A stretch of DNA of 64,000 nucleotides, taken from NCBI RefSeq assembly GCF_050947875.1, contig NC_134572.1:126039605-126103604 (forward strand), written 5' to 3'. The notes beneath the pieces are model-generated. The model was not told where the DNA came from, did not search any database, and saw only the letters and a program-made list of their open reading frames with translations. Positions 11,145-21,329 of the stretch are shown here, piece after piece (position 1 is the stretch's first letter; the number at the start of each line of letters is the position of its first letter). A program made the position numbers and the translations under genes. Source of the stretch: Dermacentor variabilis (lineage: Eukaryota > Arthropoda > Arachnida > Ixodida > Ixodidae).

Positions 11145-11380
11145 CGAACTCGTGGCTCAGTGGTAACGTCTCCGTCTCACACTGCGGAGACCCTGGTTCG
11201 ATTCCCACCCAGCCCATCTTGGAAGTTGCTTTTTATTTATGAAGTGCCTGCCGTGATTTATCGCTCACGGCCAACGCCGCGGACGCCGACGCCGACACCG
11301 ACGCCGACGACACCGGCTTTTCTGCGACACGAGCTCCTTAACGCTATCGCGTTAATACAAAACGAAGTCAACCAAGGTGA
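11145..11380 (+). mobile_element. tRNA-like SINE with a GACGCC minisatellite
   Basis: A tRNA-like head carries an A-box-like TGGCTCAGTGG (11153-11163) and a B box GGTTCGATTCC (11195-11205), with CTCACAC where the anticodon loop would sit. It is followed by a GACGCC-type repeat (about 11278-11312) and a TCGCGTTAA tail near 11350. The stem pairing is imperfect and the head runs into the repeat body, so I call it a SINE and not a tRNA gene. Confidence 0.6.
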
Positions 11381-11700
11381 ATACCTATGGACGCGCGCTG
11401 GCGCGAATCTTGTTGGTTGAAACGGCCATAGCCACGAGGCACGGCAAACGTAAAGCGCGCCGGCAAGCGTACAGCAAGCGTTCACGCACCTGCACGAGTA
11501 GTTTGGCATTTAGGCACCCGTTCCTGCATTGAGCGTCGGCGTCCCTTGGCGTCCCTCGGCGTGCCTTGTCGTTCCTCGTAGCCGAGCGAACTCCCACAGT
11601 GAAGGACGAAAGAGTGAACGCGGAGCGCAGCGGGGGATGAAAGAGCAAAAACCAATCGGGATCAGCAATACCAACCACACACTGCCCGTGATATACTAGA
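11381..11700. other. Unassigned stretch
   Basis: Short interval between the SINE and a LINE tail. It holds imperfect repeats of GGCGTCCCTTGGCGT type near 11537-11570 and no gene. Confidence 0.3.
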
Positions 11701-11704
11701 GCAT

Positions 11705-12017
11705 AAACGTAAGACTAGACTATGCCCCACCGCGTCAATTATTTATAGCGGAAGAGGCATGCAGCCTTACACAATTGCAGGTGAATACATACCCACACTT
11801 GCGTAGGCTGCATCTCATAAATATGAATGAATATACAAACCAATGTCCGTGGTGTGTGCCGAGCGCGACGCTACAACACGTAACATGGGAATGCCATAAC
11901 AAGCTAATGGAGGCACAATCACCACTTGCAATCATGATGTTAGGGGAGCCTTGGGAGGCCGTCCTCGCCAAAGCTGACCTGAAGACCCAAAGGGGTCTCC
12001 TGTATCAAGATAGGTGA
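11705..12017 (+). pseudogene. LINE ORF2 C-terminal tail (RNase-H-type LINE)
   Basis: The plus-strand frame ending at 12017 gives LQVNTYPHLRRLH, then CPWC and HVTWEC, a zinc-finger tail (C-x2-C...H-x4-C) like those behind RNase H in I/R1-type LINEs, and WEAVLAKADLKTQ, a conserved closing stretch. Only about 100 codons remain, so it is a strongly 5'-truncated copy. It meets the 3' end of the minus-strand RTE fragment at about 12065. Confidence 0.55.
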
Positions 12018-12065
12018 GCAGCGGTGGTCGCCAGTCCTGGAAAGGGGAAACCATCCTTGATATTT

Positions 12066-13133
12066 TCCCATCATCATCATCATGGCCATGCCCGCTGCAG
12101 GGCAAAGGCGTCTCCCATACTTCTCCCACTACTCCGGTCATGTGCTAATTGTGGCCATCTAGCCCCTTCAAACTTCTTAATCTCATCCGCCCACCTAACT
12201 TTCTGCCACCCCCTGCTACGCTTGCCTTCTCTTGGAATCCAGTCCGTAACCCTTAATGACCATCTGTTATCTTCCCTCCTAATTACATGTCCTTCCCATG
12301 CCCATTTCTTTTTCTTGATTTCAACTAAGATGTCATTAACTCGCGTTTGTTCCCTCACCCAACCTGCTCTTTTCTTAACCATTAACGTTACACCCCACCA
12401 TTCTCCTTTCCATAGCTCGTTGCGTCGTCCTCAATTTAAGTAGAACCCTTTTGGTAAGCCTCCGGGTTTCTGCCCCGTAGGTGAGTACGGGAAGACACAG
12501 CTGTTATACACTTTTCTCTTGGGGGATAATGGCAACCTGCTCTTCATGATCTGAGGATGCCTGCCAAACGCACTGCAGCCCATTCTTATTCTTCTGATTA
12601 TTTCTGCCTCATACCTACCTACCCTACTCTACCTGCCCTAAGTAGATGTATTCCCTTACGACTTCCAGTGCCTCGCTGCCTATAGTAAATTGCTGTTCTC
12701 TTCCGAGACTGTTAAACATTACTTTAGTTTTCTGCAGATTAATTTTTAGACCCACTCTTATGCTTTGCCTCTCCAGGTCAGTGAGCATGCATTGCAATTG
12801 GTCCCCTGAGTTACTAAGCAAGGCAGTATCATCAGCGAATCGCAAGTTACTAAGGTATTCTCCATTAACTTTTATCCCCAATTCTTCCCAATCCAGGTCT
12901 CTGAATACCTCCTGTAAACACGCTGTGATTAGCATTGGAGAGATCATGTCTCCCTTCCTGACGCCTTTCTTTATTGAGATTTTCTTGCTTTTTTTATGGA
13001 GGGCTACGGTGGCTGTGGAGCCGCTATAGATATCTTTCAGTATTTTTACATACCGCTCGTCTACACCCTGATTCCGTAATGCCTCCATGACTGCTGAGGT
13101 TTCGACTGAATATTTCTTGACTGCAATAAACAT
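12066..13133 (-). mobile_element. RTE-clade LINE, 5'-truncated
   Basis: On the minus strand the order is RT palm (13133-12624), connection (about 12620-12385), C-terminal domain (12382-12080), then a short tail of repeated ATG/ATC triplets (CATCATCATCATCATGG on the plus strand at 12068-12084). Short 3' ends with trinucleotide tails are usual in RTE/BovB-type elements. Several frameshifts are present. The 5' end lies near 13133. Confidence 0.75.
12080..13133 (-). pseudogene. RTE reverse transcriptase and C-terminal region, frameshifted
   Basis: The upper frame (13133-12624) carries QGVDERYVKILKDIYSGST, the motif GVRKGDMISPML (usually GVRQGD) and the catalytic FADD as LRFADDTALL, then GLKINLQKTKVMFN. 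The finger region and the endonuclease are missing. After frameshifts, the trace goes through MGCSAFGRHPQIMKSRLPLS to the C-terminal frame 12382-12080 with KKWAWEGHVIRREDNRW and VRWADEIKKFEG, the conserved RTE tail. The enzyme would copy its RNA at a nicked target. This copy cannot be active. Confidence 0.75.
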
Positions 13134-13467
13134 TTATCGATCCATTCGGAGGCGACAGCGATGAGAGCGCAAGGGGGAAAGCGGAAGAGGAAGCTACAGT
13201 TTGAAAGCATGAGGCGAAAAGCGGGGCCAGAGGGATATGGTGAAAGCGTGAGAAGAAATCGTAGTGGCGCGCAAGACGGGCTATGTGGCGACAATCGCTA
13301 TGAGATGGCGCCAGAGTAGCGGGCCATGATCGGTTCACCGATGGCCTGCGGCGAGCGCGTCCACCCATGCCATACATGGAAACAGAGCTACATGAGCAGA
13401 GATCTGTCTACGGCGGCTGCTGCGAACTGCGCCCGCGCTTCATCCGCGCGCTGCCTGTCGCAATCTC
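13134..13467. other. Unassigned stretch
   Basis: The interval between the RTE 5' end and the LTR retrotransposon holds no recognisable gene. Confidence 0.3.
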
Positions 13468-13471
13468 CCAG

Positions 13472-14018
13472 TGTTGCGTACTCCAGGGTAGCGTACCGTA
13501 CTGCTGCCGAGAAGTAGCGCTGCCTGCCTATCGAAGCTCGACCGACATTACTTATTGGGTAGCGTGGCGTTGTCGGCGGGCTGCAGGCATCCGGTAGATC
13601 ATGGCGACCTATTAGGGGCGAGACGATTTGCTAGTGCGAAACTTGCACTGTTTATTCAAAGGTAGTTGAAAGAAAATAAGAAAAGCATGAAGTATGAAGT
13701 ATCAAGTATGAAATCTCTCAAAGTACATTTCGGAGCCCCTGAAATAGGCTCTCTACAAGTGTGGGCGGGATCTTGCTTCCGCCGAATGACACGTGACAGG
13801 CACGGAGAGAGGGCCCCTCCTCCTGCAATACCGAGCACGGGTAGGAGAAGACGATCCTCTTTTCGACGAATCCGGGGAGAAGGTCGGGTGAATGACCTCT
13901 CCGGCGCCGTGGGGTCCGGCCAAGAGAAGGTGGAGGGGATGAGGTCGCCCGTGGGTTCCGGCTCAGGGGGTAGGGTGAATGACCTGTCGCCACGTGGTGT
14001 CAGACGCCAACCCTAACA
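13472..14018 (-). repeat. 3' LTR of the older Gmr1-like element
   Basis: The LTR spans 547 bp and matches 18221-18766. On the minus strand it starts TGTTAGGG and ends CGCAACA. An AATAAA on the minus strand lies at 13651-13656 and a TATA-like TATTTCAGG near 13742; the other LTR has TATTTAAGG at the same place. Confidence 0.9.
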
Positions 14019-14549
14019 GCATCTCCGGCGAGGGAGGAAGATGCCGACGTGTAGGGGCCAGCAGCCGCTGTACGAAGGATCGGCGTTTCGGTATCAGGAT
14101 TCCCCGTAGAGGTCACGAACCCTTCGTTCGGAGCAGGTAGATTCCGGGGAGTGGTCATCCGTCCTCGTGGCGCTCTTGTGACTTTTCTCCTTGGTCCGGC
14201 CCGATGAAATTGGTCTTTGCAAGCAGGTCTCGCAACTTTTCGTCTCCTGCGTGGGCAAGCAATCACCCCAGAACAGTGCCGGACCCACAACCACAAAGCA
14301 GCGAGCACAAGGCCACTCTCCCCCAACACACACCCGGCTTTTAACAAAAAAAAAAAAAGAAAACCCGCTACACCTTTCCCATTTCCTACGCGCGTCCTCC
14401 CCCCCCTTAACACTAAAAACAGCCATTTCTTGAAAGCGTTAAGACGTGGTTATTAAAATCAGCTAACAATCGGCTTCACTTCCGAAAAACATATGAATGC
14501 ACGAAAGAAATGCCACGGAAACCCGGATGAGCATGAGGCTTTCGATACT
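14019..14549 (-). other. 3' untranslated interior of the older element
   Basis: This stretch lies between the RNase H stop and the 3' LTR. It includes a homopolymer A-run at 14346-14357 and a run of C near 14398-14406. The frames of 80-137 codons here have no recognisable motif. Confidence 0.5.
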
Positions 14550-15944
14550 CTAGGGGCAACGACTTAAACCGTCGGCATTGCCGTTCAGCTTACCCTTCTT
14601 GTAGCGAATAACGAAGGTGTACTGTTGAAGAGCCAAGCTCCAGCGCAAAAGACGACCGTTTTTCGTAGACATGGACTGCAGCCATGTGAGGGGACAGTGA
14701 TCAGTGTATGGTGAATCTTGAGCCAACGTATAGCAAGCTAGTTTCTGTACCGCCCAAACTACGCAGGCGCATTCCTTTTCTGATGCACTGTATGCTTCCT
14801 CACGAACTGAAAGCTTTCTACTGGCGTACAGTACAGGGTGTTCGTTCGCGTTATCTTTCTTTTGACAGAGGACCACCCCCATACCCCTGTCACTGGCATC
14901 ACACTGAAGAATGAATAGCTTAGAGTAGTCGGGCGCGTTCAACACTGGCTGACTCGTTAGTGCGTTCTTCAGCATACTAAAAGCCTTTTCTTTTGCGTCA
15001 TCCCACTTTACCGTTTGTGGTTCTGTTTTTCTGAGAGCATCCGTTAAAGGACTCGCAATCTCGGAATACCGCGGAATATATCTTTGGTAATAACCCGCCA
15101 AGCCAAGGAATGATCTGATGTCCCGCTTGGTGCGTGGTTGCGGGAAGTTGTCTATTGCGGTCAGTTTAACGTCGGAAGGCCGACGATGGCCTTGCCCTAT
15201 TACATTACCTAGATAAGCTACCTCCGCGCGCCCTAATTGGCATTTGGGAGCCTTAACAGTTAAGTTGGCCTCTCGTAGCCGACACAACACGGTTAGCAGG
15301 TTTTGCATATGGTCCGCCCATTATGAAGAAAAGATAGCTATGTCATCGAGATAGGGAAGTGCAAAGTCCTCCATTCCTCGTAGCACGTGGTCCATAAAGC
15401 TAGAGAAGCAATATGGCGCATTCTTTAATCCAAAACTCAGGACTTTCGGACGAAAGGTTCCCATCGGGGAAATAAACGCTGTGTGTCTGCTTGCCCTCTC
15501 GGTCAACGGAACCTGCCAATACCCTCTGACTAAATCGAGCGTAGAAATGAAATTAGCACTGCTCACTTTCTCAAGCCTTTCCTCGATATGCGGTATTGGA
15601 TAAGTCTGGTCCTTCGTGATTAAATTGAGCCTGCGGTAGTTGATACATGGCCGCGGCTCTTTTCCTGGGACCTCAACCAAGATAAGAGGTGAGGTATAAT
15701 CACTCTCTCCTGGCTCGATTACACCTAGCTCTAACATCTTGTTTATTTCAGCGGTCATGACTTCACGTTGACGAGGCGAAACGCGATAAGCTTTCGAACG
15801 AACCGGGTCCGACGAGGTTAACTCGATATCGTGAACGATCGCCGTCGTCCTGCCTGGTGTGTCTGAAAATACGTCTTTAAATTCAAACACGAGTTCCCTC
15901 AGTTCGGCCCTCTGATTAGGATTTACTCCGCCTGTTCTACTAAC
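14550..15944 (-). pseudogene. RT-RNase H of the older Gmr1-like element
   Basis: The frame opens at 15944, just after a TAA, and lies in the -1 frame relative to the upstream protease frame. It has no ATG before the RT domain. RT motifs are visible: STLDLVRGYWQVPLT, the FGLKNAPY block, and YLDD (IAIFSS) near 15340. A stop follows directly (15321-15323), then the same frame goes on with the thumb and RNase H: CDASDRGMGVVLCQ, KECACVVWAVQKL, TDHCPLTWLQ and GNADGLSR. Small deletions lie before TDH. It would make cDNA of the element RNA inside virus-like particles. Homology to the intact copy at 41888-43357 is clear along the whole length. Confidence 0.85.
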
Positions 15945-16835
15945 TTATCAATGGTCTCGTCAATGTCTTTTGTCTCCGTCACTGCTGGTAACTCTGGAAA
16001 GTTGACAGGCATTTCCTCAGATTGGTTATTCAAAGAGGGTTTCACGATCATTCGCTTTTCCCCAACTTCAAAGCGTCGCGTGCGAGCCGTCCTGTCATAG
16101 TAATGCTCAGCATTGTTTTGTGCTTTACGCATTTCCTGCTCGGCAATCATTGTGGCAGGGCTTACGTTTAATAACCTTTGCCTGCATTCTGCCTCGCGAG
16201 ACATTTCAGGCTCTGCTGCTTTCCTGACTTCTTCATTAGCTGGTGTACCTTCCGCATCATCCCCTATAGGGCTGTCCTGTTCGGTACTAGTTGACCAATC
16301 AGCTGTCAAACCGGTTTCTTTCACCACTGGACTTTCATCCACTGCTTTAGCCGCGAGCTCCTTTCCCTTGGAACGAGTTAGGGCTTGCACTGTTCCCTCA
16401 CTAAACCCGATTCCCTTGCGTCGTAGCAAATCCTCTGATTTGTTAGAAAACAAATACGGATACTGCGGCGGAAGATGTGCCGAGACGGCGGCTTCAGTGT
16501 CCAGTACTCCGAAAGGGCCTTCAATACGAATTTTGGCCACCGGGAGACAAACACTGGAGGCCTCTACGGCTTGCCTTATCGAAGCACATTCCCCCGTGAA
16601 CTGGCCTGCCTCTACGTACGACGGATGCACTACGTCCATTGTGGCTGCCGAGTCGCGAAGCACTCTACACAGTTTGCCGTTTACCACGAGGTCTCGAATG
16701 TACGGTTCGAGCAAGTTCAGATTCTCTGCGTTACTACTTACTGACATCAACACTAGTTTGGGATTTCTGCATCCCACGGACATATGCCCCGTTTGCCGGC
16801 AGTTGTAGCAAACTAGTGGTTTCTTGGCCTCGAAA
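15923..16835 (-). pseudogene. Zinc knuckle, protease-like region and integrase deletion scar
   Basis: The frame carries an intact CCHC knuckle (CYNC...GHMSVGC) near 16800, then the protease-like block with VLRDSAATMDVVHPSYVE. After about residue 215 the sequence jumps from the pre-integrase linker (LLNVSPATMIAEQE) straight to the post-integrase segment (AEHYYDRTARTRRFEVGE). The HHCC finger and DD35E core, about 320 residues in the intact copy, are gone, and so is most of the GPY/F-like end. The frame continues across the scar without a stop. A one-step frameshift separates this frame from gag (stop at 16813). The copy therefore cannot integrate by itself. Confidence 0.8.
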
Positions 16836-17940
16836 GCCTTTTCTTTTGCTTTTCTGCCCTCTGTTCGGGTGACTCCTTTTCTCCTTCGCTGTCCTCGTCA
16901 CTACTTTTCCCTGAATCTGATCTTTCCTTTGTTTTATACCGACTCGACTTTGACCATCGTTTTGGCTCGCCGTGTCTGCATTTATTCATCTCCTCCTTAG
17001 GAGCTTCGCTGCCTTCGTCCGCACGGCGAGTTACGTACTCCTCAGCGAGATCGGCCGCTCTCGAAACAGTGTCTACGCCTGGCCTATCCTGAACCCAATG
17101 CTTGATATTTACTGGCAGCCGGCGGTAGAACTGTTCTAAGGCAATGTACTGCCTTGTCTTTTCGGCATCGCCGAGTGGACCCTCTTCTCTGAGCCATTCC
17201 TTCAGGTTTACCTCCAAGGTGTATGCAAAATCTGAATATGACTCCCTTTTGGTCTTCTCGACTTCCCTGAACTTTCGCCTGAATGCTTCAGCTGATAATC
17301 TATACTTTTTAAGCAGATTTGCTTTGACTTCACCGAAGTCCTCTGCTTCTTCTTTCCCCATGCGGGCGATAATATCAGCTACCTCACGTGGCAGTAACGT
17401 AAGCAAGCGTTGCGGCCACGTGTTTCTCACGAATTTTGCCTTCTCACACGTGCGCTCAAACTGTACCAGAAAAAGAACTATGTCATCTCCTACTGCGTAG
17501 GGTGCCATCAAGTCTGTCATTCTGCGTTCATTTTCGCGTGCCTCTGTGCTAGGTCTTTCAGAATTTTGTGCTTTCAAGGGCTCAATCTCTAGGCGCTTCA
17601 TTTCGAGGTCGCGCTCTTCTTTGGCCTCACGTGCGGCTCGCTCTTCTTTGGCCTCGCTTGCTGCCCGCTCGCGGTCTTCTTTTGCCTCACGTGCAGCCCG
17701 CTCGCGCTCCTCTTTTTCCTCTAGGCGCTTACGCTCTTCTTTTTCCTCTTTCTCGAGGCGCTTACGCTCTTCTTATTTTTCTTTAATGCTCTCGAGGCAT
17801 TCCGTCAGTTCCTCGTCATCTGCCCCGGTCGCTTCGATCACCTCAATGATCTCCGGCTTTCTCTTTGATTCGGCAATTTGGAGGCCCAACTCTTTGGCCA
17901 AGCTCAACAATTCCGGCTTCTTTAGTGCCTTCAAGTTCAT
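16813..17940 (-). pseudogene. Gag of the older Gmr1-like element
   Basis: An ATG at 17940 opens a SAP-like N-terminus (KALKKPELLSLAKELGL). The frame meets a TAA at 17774-17776, then continues in the same frame through a charged coiled coil rich in K/E/R-A repeats. The capsid region follows (FERTCEKAKFVRNTWPQRLL) and ends in a SCAN-like segment (ALEQFYRRLP...VQDRPGV...AADLAEEYVTRR, near 17130-17020). It stops at 16813 after an acidic/basic linker, and the knuckle lies in the next frame. Gag would form the particle shell. One nonsense codon and one frameshift disable it. Confidence 0.8.
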
Positions 17941-18220
17941 GGCTGCCCTTAGTGCTGCTAAGCCTTCACTCTATACAACCTTGACGTACTCAAACTTCCG
18001 TCAACGGTTTAAAGAAAAATCACTGCAATGTACTTTCCAAAAAATACGTAAAAGCCATGTGATATCTCAGTGAAGAAAAGCCGTGCACTCGTCATATGCA
18101 GTCATGATCCGGACACCTTCCTTCCGAACGTTGTCGCCAGGACGAAGAGGCTACGATCTCGTAGTTGTCATCCAAGTTGGGGTCTCCAGGATTCCGTATC
18201 CCAATCGCTGCCAGCCAGTT
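17941..18220 (-). other. 5' leader of the older element with degraded primer site
   Basis: The leader lies between the 5' LTR and the gag ATG. TCCCAATCGCTGCCAGCCA at 18199-18217 resembles the tRNA-Leu 3' end used by the intact copy (TCCCACCGCTGCCACCA) but carries indels. Confidence 0.55.
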
Positions 18221-18766
18221 TGTTGCGTACTCCAGGGTAGCGTACCGTAAAGCTGCCGAGAAGTAGCGGCGCCTGCCTATCGTAGCTCGACCGACATTAC
18301 TTATTGGGTAGCGTGGCGTTGTCGGCGGGCTGCGGGCATCCGGTAGATCATGGCGACCAAGCAAGGGCGAGACGATTTGCTAGTGCGAAACTTGCACTGT
18401 TTATTCAAAGGTAGTTGAAAGAAAATAAGAAAAGCATGAAGTATGAAGTATCTAGTATGAAGTCTCTCAAAGTACATTTCGGATACCCTTAAATAGGCTC
18501 TCTACAAGTGTGGGCGGGATCTTGCTTCCGTCGAATGACACGTGACAGGCACGGAGAGAGGGCCCCTCTTCCTGCAATACCGAGCCCGGGTAGGAGAAGT
18601 CGATCCTCTTTTTGACGAATCCGGGGAGAAGGTCGAGTGAATGACCTCTCCGGCGCCGTGGGGTCCGGCCAAGAGAAGGTGGAGGGGATGAGGTCGCCCA
18701 TGGGCTCCGGCTCAGGGGTAGGGTGAATGACCTGTCGCCACGTGGTTTCAGACGCCAACCCTAACA
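18221..18766 (-). repeat. 5' LTR of the older Gmr1-like element
   Basis: The LTR spans 546 bp and is the partner of 13472-14018. The outer end CCCTAACA abuts the duplication CCAG (18767-18770). Confidence 0.9.
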
Positions 18767-18770
18767 CCAG

Positions 18771-19280
18771 TTAGAGAGGGAGTCGCCCCACACATCGCTC
18801 CGTTTTCAATGTACTCCACGAGACAGATTGACTACGCTAGCCAATAAATCGTGAAATGAAAAGACGTACAGAGCTGCGCTCAAATTTCGCAGTAGGAAGT
18901 ATCGTAATCGTCGGTGAATTTTTTGATGCTGTGTTACAGGTTCTTAAGCTTCATTCTGTTATTTTCGAATTTACCGATTTCCGGAAAATTTTATTAAATG
19001 TTCCATGGCCGAAATCAACATTCTGACTGCTCCAGTTACTGGAATCAAGCTTTCTCTCTTAAATGCAACACATTTCATTCAAATCGGTTCACCGGATTTC
19101 TCGTAAAGGAAATCCTGCGTTTTACATGTATTTGAGCAGCCGGCATCGGAGATAGGCCCGAGCTTAAAGCATCCTCTTCATGGATCACGCCGGTTATACA
19201 GAAACCCACCAAACAGAACGCTGACGTGTACGCAAGCCCGTGGTCACAGTGGCGCACATATATAAAGTAAAAGCGTTCAA
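18771..19280. other. Unassigned stretch
   Basis: No gene or repeat recognised between the LTR element and the palindrome at 19281. Confidence 0.3.
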
Positions 19281-19441
19281 TAAAATTATGCGTGGCTCTA
19301 CTATCGCAAACACCAAAGGCCAGCGGAGCAGGGGGAAGCCCAGCAAGTTAGAATAAGTGTGCGGTTTGGCACTACTTGCTCTCCTTGTCCCAGCTCTGCT
19401 GGTCTCTGGTGTTTGCTATAGCAGAGCCACGCATAATTTTT
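19281..19441. repeat. Palindrome at the 5' junction of a LINE fragment
   Basis: AATTATGCGTGGCTCTAC with the following CGCAAACACCAAAGGCCAGC (19285-19330) is repeated inverted at 19396-19438. The arms are about 45-50 bp with few mismatches and the loop is about 60 bp. It ends exactly where the LINE coding trace begins. Confidence 0.65.
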
Positions 19442-20665
19442 TTTTCACTGCGAGAAAGCGAATCCCCAGGAACTGAGCAGGATGCACTTCAAAAAGCGGT
19501 GGATCGTACAGAAACCTACCTCAAGGCTTGCGGGCTCGCCTGCGTGCCGGGAAAATCGGAGCTCTCATACAAAAAGCGAGAACCAGAGGAACACAGCCAA
19601 AAGGTGAAATCCCAAAACCAGAATTGAGCTTGCACGGGATGCAAATCCCTTAAGCAGAGTCACTCAGAAGCCTCGGCCTACATATACACAAGGACGGATC
19701 GGGCGCCGCCACCCTACCCAAGCTGCAAGAAACTGTCACACAAGTAGCACACCTGGTGCGACGGGTAGCAAACAGAAGACACTTTTGAAGGAACAAGACG
19801 CCGTCAGAATCATCCAAGCGCTCATCAGCAGCAGAATCACCTGCGGCACGCGTTATTTAGACCTCAAGAATACTGAATTCGCAAAAGTGAACACCCTCAT
19901 CCGGAAGAATATGGCAATCAGGAGGTTGCCATAGAAATCTCCGAACGCACCTCCACAGAACGAGCTACTCCGCTTAGGCCTCCACAGCACTTGGTAGGAG
20001 TTAGTCGAAGCACACAAAGTCAACTAACTTGAACGGCTCAAATTCACTGAAACAGGTAAGGCAACACTCAGAAGATAAGGATGTACTGACGGTATGCAAT
20101 GGCGCGACGAGAAAAAATAATTCCAGAGACAATTCGAGAACACATCTCTGTAGCCCCCATTCCAAGAAATATGCATCCAACCCACCATGAAAGGAGAAGA
20201 AAAGCTGGAATAGAGACTCTCTGAAAAACTTACGGCCGAAATCTGGACACATGATATACCTATGCAGCGAAATATTCAGACGCTCCAGCGCATGCTATCA
20301 GCTTTGTTGATAGCAAGGGGAAACAGAGAACGGCAGCTAGCATCTTAACAAGAGAAATAGATTCGGCAGAAGAAACAGCAATAGCTTTGGCCATCTCAAC
20401 CTGCGGAGGTGGAGCAGTAATACTCCCTGATTCACAAACGGCTTGCCGAAATTTTTGGAGAAAAAAAGAATGTCCAGTCAAGCCCTACAAATCCTCCCAA
20501 CCACAGCAAAGAAGCACCTACCAGATATGTACATCGTTTGACTCCGGGCCACGAGTCTCTGCTGGGGAATGAGGCAGCCGACGCCCCTGAGCAACCAGCG
20601 GACAACCTTCGAGATAAGGCTGAAACATAAGTGCACTCGTTTCCTAGCTCCGAGGTCAAGCGACA
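19442..20665 (+). pseudogene. LINE ORF2 fragment: RT palm end, thumb and RNase H
   Basis: The trace changes frame several times. It starts downstream of the catalytic YADD with SPGTEQDALQKAVDR and YLKACGLACVPGKSEL (19466-19565), passes ESLRSLGLHIHKDGSG (about 19665-19705) and SRITCGTRYLDL (about 19830), and ends with RNase H traces DSQTACRNF (about 20430) and PGHESL...NEAAD (about 20545-20580). The order fits an RNase-H-bearing LINE, a different family from the one at 944-2540. It is decayed, with many stops. Confidence 0.6.
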
Positions 20666-21320
20666 ATCTCAGGGTGTGCTTCTTATTGTTGTATTTCCTT
20701 TAGTTATGCGCCATGGCATATGTCATGACGGGGATATCGAATTCTTTAAGATCAATGCGCCACGTGGTGGCGAAAAAAGAAAAATTGGACGAAATGTCCT
20801 TAATTCCTGAATATGTTGATGAAAACCACCCTCAATTTATGACAATAATTTTGGTTGTGAAAGGTGTAGTACTCCAGAGTTAACCCACTGTGTCACCAGA
20901 TAGCCGTGGTAGTTCTTATCAGCTGACTAATATCCAAGAACTGTGAATACCACGTGGTTGGCGGTAGTCCCAGTATGCGCGACTAAAGCGCGGGCACATC
21001 GTTTCTTGCTGGTTTCGAAAGAACTCCGCCCGGCGATTCGAAAGCGAAGCTGCTGATGCGACTAGAAGTGCTTGGTAATGTTAAATGCCAATTTTTACAG
21101 CTTTGTAAAAAAAAGAGAAATCAGACCACTTAGGAAGCTCGTATTTTGAAAAAAATGTGAGAATTATAAGATGATATATGCAGCCAAATTTTGGGTTTAA
21201 GGGATATTGTTAAACCCTCGTTTGCGGCTCATTTGAAGGCGTTATATGAAATGTGGAAAAATCTCGCCGCTTCCATGGGAGGGCCAAGAACGACAGAGAT
21301 TTCCTATTTTTAGGAAATTG
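20666..21320. other. Unassigned stretch
   Basis: No gene recognised. The right end may contain a decayed first unit of the tandem array that follows. Confidence 0.3.
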
Positions 21321-21329
21321 TGGCCACTA

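Larger units (their letters stand above)
13472..18766 (-). mobile_element. LTR retrotransposon, Ty3/Gypsy, Gmr1-like; older, integrase-deleted copy
   Basis: Two direct repeats (13472-14018 and 18221-18766) begin TGTTGCG and end CCCTAACA on the plus strand. The 4-bp duplication CCAG lies at 13468-13471 and 18767-18770. Coding runs on the minus strand: gag (SAP-like start, coiled coil, SCAN-like capsid end), zinc knuckle, protease-like region, a scar where integrase should be, then RT and RNase H. By eye the LTRs differ at about 25 positions over 546 bp. A degraded tRNA-Leu-like primer site lies at about 18199-18217. The element is homologous to the intact one at 40644-47464 but is a distinct subfamily by LTR sequence. 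Confidence 0.9.

Noticed and set aside
11145..11216. tRNA gene
   Set aside because: A and B boxes are present but the stems pair poorly and the sequence continues into a SINE body.
12024..12443. 139-codon plus-strand frame
   Set aside because: It is antisense to the RTE C-terminal domain and starts before the RTE end.
16113..16808. 231-codon plus-strand frame
   Set aside because: It is antisense to the protease-like region of the older LTR element.
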